Source of the DNA: Prado023 sp039812125
Lineage (GTDB): Bacteria; Actinomycetota; Actinomycetes; S36-B12; CAIYMF01
Assembly: GCA_039812125.1 (NCBI GenBank)
Contig: JBDHZV010000120.1
Location: forward strand, 1 to 8,491
Length of the DNA stretch: 8,491 nt
Direction of reading: 5' to 3'
Part shown: in pieces, positions 5,684-8,491 of the stretch
Numbering within the stretch: position 1 is the stretch's first letter
Layout of the letters: every line of letters starts with the position of its first letter
Notes under the pieces: model-generated
Told to the model about the DNA's origin: nothing
Database searches by the model: none
Seen by the model: the letters and a program-made list of their open reading frames with translations, nothing else
Program-made: the position numbers and the translations under genes

Positions 5684-5711
5684 ACCGCGATCGAGTTCGG
5701 AAGGCACCCCT

Positions 5712-7472
5712 GTGCATACCCACCCTGCGGGCGACTCCCCTCTGCCCGACCAGCACACCACCAAGCCCTGGACAGGGCACCTCCCCGCCGGCCCCTCGGC
5801 CCAGATCCGTGCCGAACGGCTGGGGGCGACACGGGGAGGTCGTGTCCTGTTCACCGACCTGAGCCTGACCGTCACCGCACGATCGCGGCTGGCCGTGGTA
5901 GGCGAGAACGGTCGCGGCAAGACGACCCTGCTGCACATCCTGGCGGGACGCAGCGCACCGGACTCCGGGTCGGTGCGGCGGATCGGCGACATCGGCCTGT
6001 CCGAGCAGGCCTTGCGCGTCGGCGACGCGACCGTGGGCACCCTCGTCGCCGCCGCGACGAGAGCCGCCGACGCGGCCGTGCGCGCGCTCGACGCGGCGAC
6101 CGAGGGCCTGGCCGACGGGCGACCCGGCGCACAGCGCGCCTACGCGCACGCCCTCGAGCAGGCCACCCTGCTGCAGGCCTGGGACGCCGACCGGCGCATC
6201 GACGTCGCGCTCGACGCGCTGCACGCCTGCACCGACCGGCGGCGCCGCCTGGACCAGCTGTCCGTCGGTCAGCGCTACCGCGTCCGGCTGGCCTGCCTGC
6301 TCGGAGCACCCCATGACATCCTCCTGCTCGACGAGCCGACGAACCACCTCGACGACGCTGGGCTGGACCACCTCACCGGGCACCTGCGGGACCACCCCGG
6401 CGGGGTGGTCCTGATCAGCCACGACCGCGCCCTGCTGCGGGATGTGGCCACCCAGTTCCTCGACCTCGACCCGACCCGGGACGGTCGAGCCCACCTGCAC
6501 GCCGGGGGGTACGACCAGTGGCGGGAGGCCCGGGTCCGGGAGCGGGAGAGCTGGGAGCAGGAGCACGCCGCCCAGGTCACCATCCACCTGCGGCTGGAGC
6601 AGGCCGCACAGCAGGCACGCGATCGGCTCAGCACCGGGTGGCGTCCGGAGAAGGGCACTGCCCGGCACCAGCGCCAGTCCCGGGCACCGGGTGCGGTCCG
6701 AGCGCTCAACCGCGCCCTGGCCGAGCTCGATGCCCACCGGGTGACGGTGCCGGCGCCGCCCGCGCGGCTGGCGTGGCCGGTGGTGCCCGAGCACCCTGGG
6801 ACTCCCCTGCTTCGGTGTACCGCGGTCACGGTCAGCCATCGGCTCCCCACGCCGGTCTCGCTGGTGATCGCCGGCGGCGACAAGGTCCTGATCACCGGAC
6901 CCAACGGGTCGGGCAAGTCGACGCTGCTCGCAGTGCTGTCGGGGATCCTCGCGCCCGACTCCGGACAGGTCGGCCGCCACAGCGGCATCCGCGTGGCGGC
7001 GCTGCAGCAGGAGGTGCCCGACTGGCCCGCCGACCAACCCGCCGCGGGGATCTACCGGCAGTCCACCGGGCACCTGGCCACGACCGGGCACCCGGATCCG
7101 GGTCCCGCCGGCACGACGGGACTCGTCGACGCGGAGTCCCTGTGCACCTCGGTGGGACGGCTGTCCGAGGGCCAGCGCCGCCGGCTCGACCTCGCCGTCC
7201 AACTGGGCCACCGGCCGGACGTCCTGCTGCTCGACGAGCCGACCAACCACCTGTCGATGGCTCTGGTCGACGAGGTCACCGATGCGGTGCGCACCACCGG
7301 CGGGGCGGTGGTGATCGCCACCCACGACCGGCAGCTGCTGCGCGACCTCGCGGGTTGGACGCGGCTGCACCTGGGCGGGCCGGGGGTACCCCACCTGCAC
7401 CCCGGCACCACCCCGGGTGAGCGCCCGGATCGGCGGGGGGAGGCTCCTGGGGGCCCGACGATGGATGCATGA
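5712..7472 (+). CDS. Antibiotic-resistance-type ABC-F ribosome protection ATPase
   Basis: This 586-residue soluble protein has two ABC ATPase domains and no membrane segments. ABC-F proteins of this kind bind the ribosomal E site and dislodge drugs from the exit tunnel or peptidyl-transferase centre. Domain 1 has Walker A GENGRGKT (64-71), signature LSVGQ (183-187), Walker B ILLLDEPTNHLD (Asp207, Glu208) and His237. Domain 2 has Walker A GPNGSGKS (396-403), signature LSEGQ (484-488), Walker B VLLLDEPTNHLS (Asp508, Glu509) and His538. The charged interdomain linker (about 270-354) is the region whose tip sets drug specificity. The overall pattern resembles actinobacterial OleB/TlrC/CarA-like proteins; the drug class is not certain. 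GTG is chosen as the start because GGAAGG lies seven bases upstream. A leader ORF with an RLR motif and alternative RNA folds precede it, suggesting macrolide-type induction. A Gly/Pro-rich tail of about 30 residues ends the protein, and the stop overlaps nagA. Confidence 0.9.
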   Translation: MHTHPAGDSPLPDQHTTKPWTGHLPAGPSAQIRAERLGATRGGRVLFTDLSLTVTARSRLAVVGENGRGKTTLLHILAGRSAPDSGSVRRIGDIGLSEQALRVGDATVGTLVAAATRAADAAVRALDAATEGLADGRPGAQRAYAHALEQATLLQAWDADRRIDVALDALHACTDRRRRLDQLSVGQRYRVRLACLLGAPHDILLLDEPTNHLDDAGLDHLTGHLRDHPGGVVLISHDRALLRDVATQFLDLDPTRDGRAHLHAGGYDQWREARVRERESWEQEHAAQVTIHLRLEQAAQQARDRLSTGWRPEKGTARHQRQSRAPGAVRALNRALAELDAHRVTVPAPPARLAWPVVPEHPGTPLLRCTAVTVSHRLPTPVSLVIAGGDKVLITGPNGSGKSTLLAVLSGILAPDSGQVGRHSGIRVAALQQEVPDWPADQPAAGIYRQSTGHLATTGHPDPGPAGTTGLVDAESLCTSVGRLSEGQRRRLDLAVQLGHRPDVLLLDEPTNHLSMALVDEVTDAVRTTGGAVVIATHDRQLLRDLAGWTRLHLGGPGVPHLHPGTTPGERPDRRGEAPGGPTMDA

Positions 7473-8491
7473 CCCAGATCCTCGCCGGCTGCTCCCTCGT
7501 CCTGCCCACCCAGATCCTGCCCGAGGGGTGGGTGGAGCTCGATCGCGACCGGATCGTGGCCCTCGGCTCGGGAGCCCCGCCCCGACCGGCAGACACCCTC
7601 CTGCCCGGGGGGTACCTGGCCCCCGGGTTCGTCGACATCCACAGCCACGGCGGCGGCGGGGCCACCGCGGTGGGCGCCGATCCCGACGCCATCTCCCGGT
7701 TCGCCGCCGCCCACCGGGCCCACGGCACGACCACGATCGTGGCCAGCCTGGTCTCGGCCCACCACGACAGCCTGGCCCACGACGTCCGGGCGCTGGCCGA
7801 GCTCACCGACGACGGCGTCATCGCCGGCACCCACCTCGAGGGGCCGTGGATCGCGACGGAGTACAAGGGGGCGCACGACCCCGCGACGCTGCGCGACCCC
7901 GACCCCGCCGAGGTCGACCGGCTGCTGGGCATCGGCCGGGGCACGATCCGGATGGTGACCCTCGCCCCGGAGCGACCCCACGCCCTCACGGCGGTCGAGC
8001 GGTTCGTCGAGGCCGGGGCGATCGTCGCCCTCGGGCACACCAATGCCACCTACGCGCAGACCCGGGCGGCCATCGACGCCGGCGCCACCTGCAGCACCCA
8101 CCTGTTCAACGCCATGCGGCCGGTGTCCCACCGCGAGCCCGGCCCGATCGTCGCGCTGACGCAGGACGAGCGCGTGGTCAACGAGCTGATCCTCGACGGC
8201 GTCCACGTCCACCCGGCAGCGGCCGCCTTCGCCGCCCGCGCGGCACAGGGGCGCGTCGTGCTGGTCACGGATGCGATGAGCGCGGCGGGGTCCGAGGACG
8301 GTGAGTACCTGCTGGGCGACCTGCCCGTGCTGGTCGTCGACGGGGTCGCGCGACTGGTCGAGGGCGGCGCGATCGCCGGCTCGACGCTGACCCTGGACGC
8401 CGCGCTGCGGTTCGCGGTCCACGAGGTGGGGATGGGGATGGTGCAGGCCTTCGCCGCTGCCACCACGACCCCCGCCCGGATGCTCGGGCTG
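7469..8491 (+). CDS. nagA: N-acetylglucosamine-6-phosphate deacetylase (3' partial)
   Basis: This cytoplasmic amidohydrolase removes acetate from GlcNAc-6-phosphate to give glucosamine-6-phosphate, for amino-sugar catabolism and cell-wall recycling. The first 341 codons are present; the family is usually about 380-400 residues, so roughly the last 40-60 are missing beyond the window. The metal-binding HxH motif is His58/His60 in VDIHSHGGGG. Further ligands are Glu124 in HLEGPW, His190 in ALGHTNAT and His211 in STHLFNAM, and the catalytic Asp268 lies in LVTDAMS. The KGAH motif (133-136) and DGVHVHP (243-249) are also typical. The ATG overlaps the ABC-F stop codon by ATGA. The nearest purine-rich stretch (7436-7443) is 25 bases away, so translation probably depends on coupling to the ABC-F gene. 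All catalytic residues are present, so the enzyme should be active. The pairing with a resistance ABC-F is unexpected. Confidence 0.95.
   Translation, partial: MTQILAGCSLVLPTQILPEGWVELDRDRIVALGSGAPPRPADTLLPGGYLAPGFVDIHSHGGGGATAVGADPDAISRFAAAHRAHGTTTIVASLVSAHHDSLAHDVRALAELTDDGVIAGTHLEGPWIATEYKGAHDPATLRDPDPAEVDRLLGIGRGTIRMVTLAPERPHALTAVERFVEAGAIVALGHTNATYAQTRAAIDAGATCSTHLFNAMRPVSHREPGPIVALTQDERVVNELILDGVHVHPAAAAFAARAAQGRVVLVTDAMSAAGSEDGEYLLGDLPVLVVDGVARLVEGGAIAGSTLTLDAALRFAVHEVGMGMVQAFAAATTTPARMLGL

Noticed and set aside
5658..5700. Classical intrinsic terminator with U-tract before the ABC-F gene
   Set aside because: The hairpin is present, but the bases after it (ACCGCGATCGAG) contain no T-run, so it is reported only as an attenuator hairpin of uncertain mechanism.
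3956..6316. Long plus-strand open frame across the lipoprotein gene, intergenic region and ABC-F start
   Set aside because: It is antisense or out of frame to two genes with clear family motifs and has low-complexity shadow composition. It arises because stop codons are rare in such GC-rich DNA.
5445..7400. Long minus-strand open frame antisense to the ABC-F gene
   Set aside because: It has no recognisable domain, while the plus-strand frame has all ABC-F motifs in order. It is rejected as a shadow, as are the minus-strand frames at 7052-8422 and 7276-8049 opposite nagA.
1..8491. CRISPR arrays, tRNA/rRNA genes, insertion sequences or attachment sites
   Set aside because: No regularly spaced repeats, tRNA-like cloverleaf, transposase motifs or terminal inverted repeats were seen on either strand by eye.

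Overview
The window comes from a very high-GC actinobacterium (Actinomycetota). The support is strong G/C bias at third codon positions, several GTG starts, ATGA stop/start overlaps, a DtxR/IdeR-type iron box and an apparently leaderless upstream reading frame. Genus cannot be fixed from the sequence alone.

Layout: (1) 1-1427, plus strand: the 3' part of a DesK/LiaS-like sensor histidine kinase (5' end outside the window), overlapping by ATGA its LuxR/NarL-family response regulator. (2) 1505-5404, minus strand, convergent with the two-component pair: a ferric-iron ABC importer in the order substrate-binding lipoprotein (4337-5404), double-length permease (2659-4245) and ATPase (1505-2662). 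A near-consensus DtxR/IdeR box at 5426-5444 lies just upstream of the lipoprotein gene, so the operon is predicted to be repressed when iron is sufficient. A perfect 12-bp hairpin sits on the start codon of the permease gene. (3) 5405-5711: a 307-bp divergent intergenic region with the iron box, a plus-strand promoter, a 20-codon leader ORF (5542-5604) and mutually exclusive RNA hairpins. (4) 5712-7472, plus strand: an antibiotic-resistance-type ABC-F ATPase. (5) 7469-8491, plus strand: N-acetylglucosamine-6-phosphate deacetylase (nagA), overlapping the ABC-F stop by ATGA and running off the window.

The most interesting element is the region upstream of the ABC-F gene. A leaderless-looking ORF encodes MFTGFAAFTGVASIRLRTAP, which contains the Arg-Leu-Arg motif known from macrolide-dependent ribosome arrest (ErmDL-type leaders). 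The arrest codons begin strand 1 of a three-element attenuator. Strand 1 (5587-5598) pairs with strand 2 (5606-5616); strand 2 can instead pair with strand 3 (5663-5674); strand 3 otherwise helps form a GC-rich hairpin (5658-5683) before the ABC-F ribosome binding site. A ribosome stalled at RLR would cover strand 1 and leave strand 2 free, which would disrupt the last hairpin. I infer a drug-inducible attenuation switch controlling a ribosome-protection ABC-F and, through translational coupling, an amino-sugar catabolic gene.
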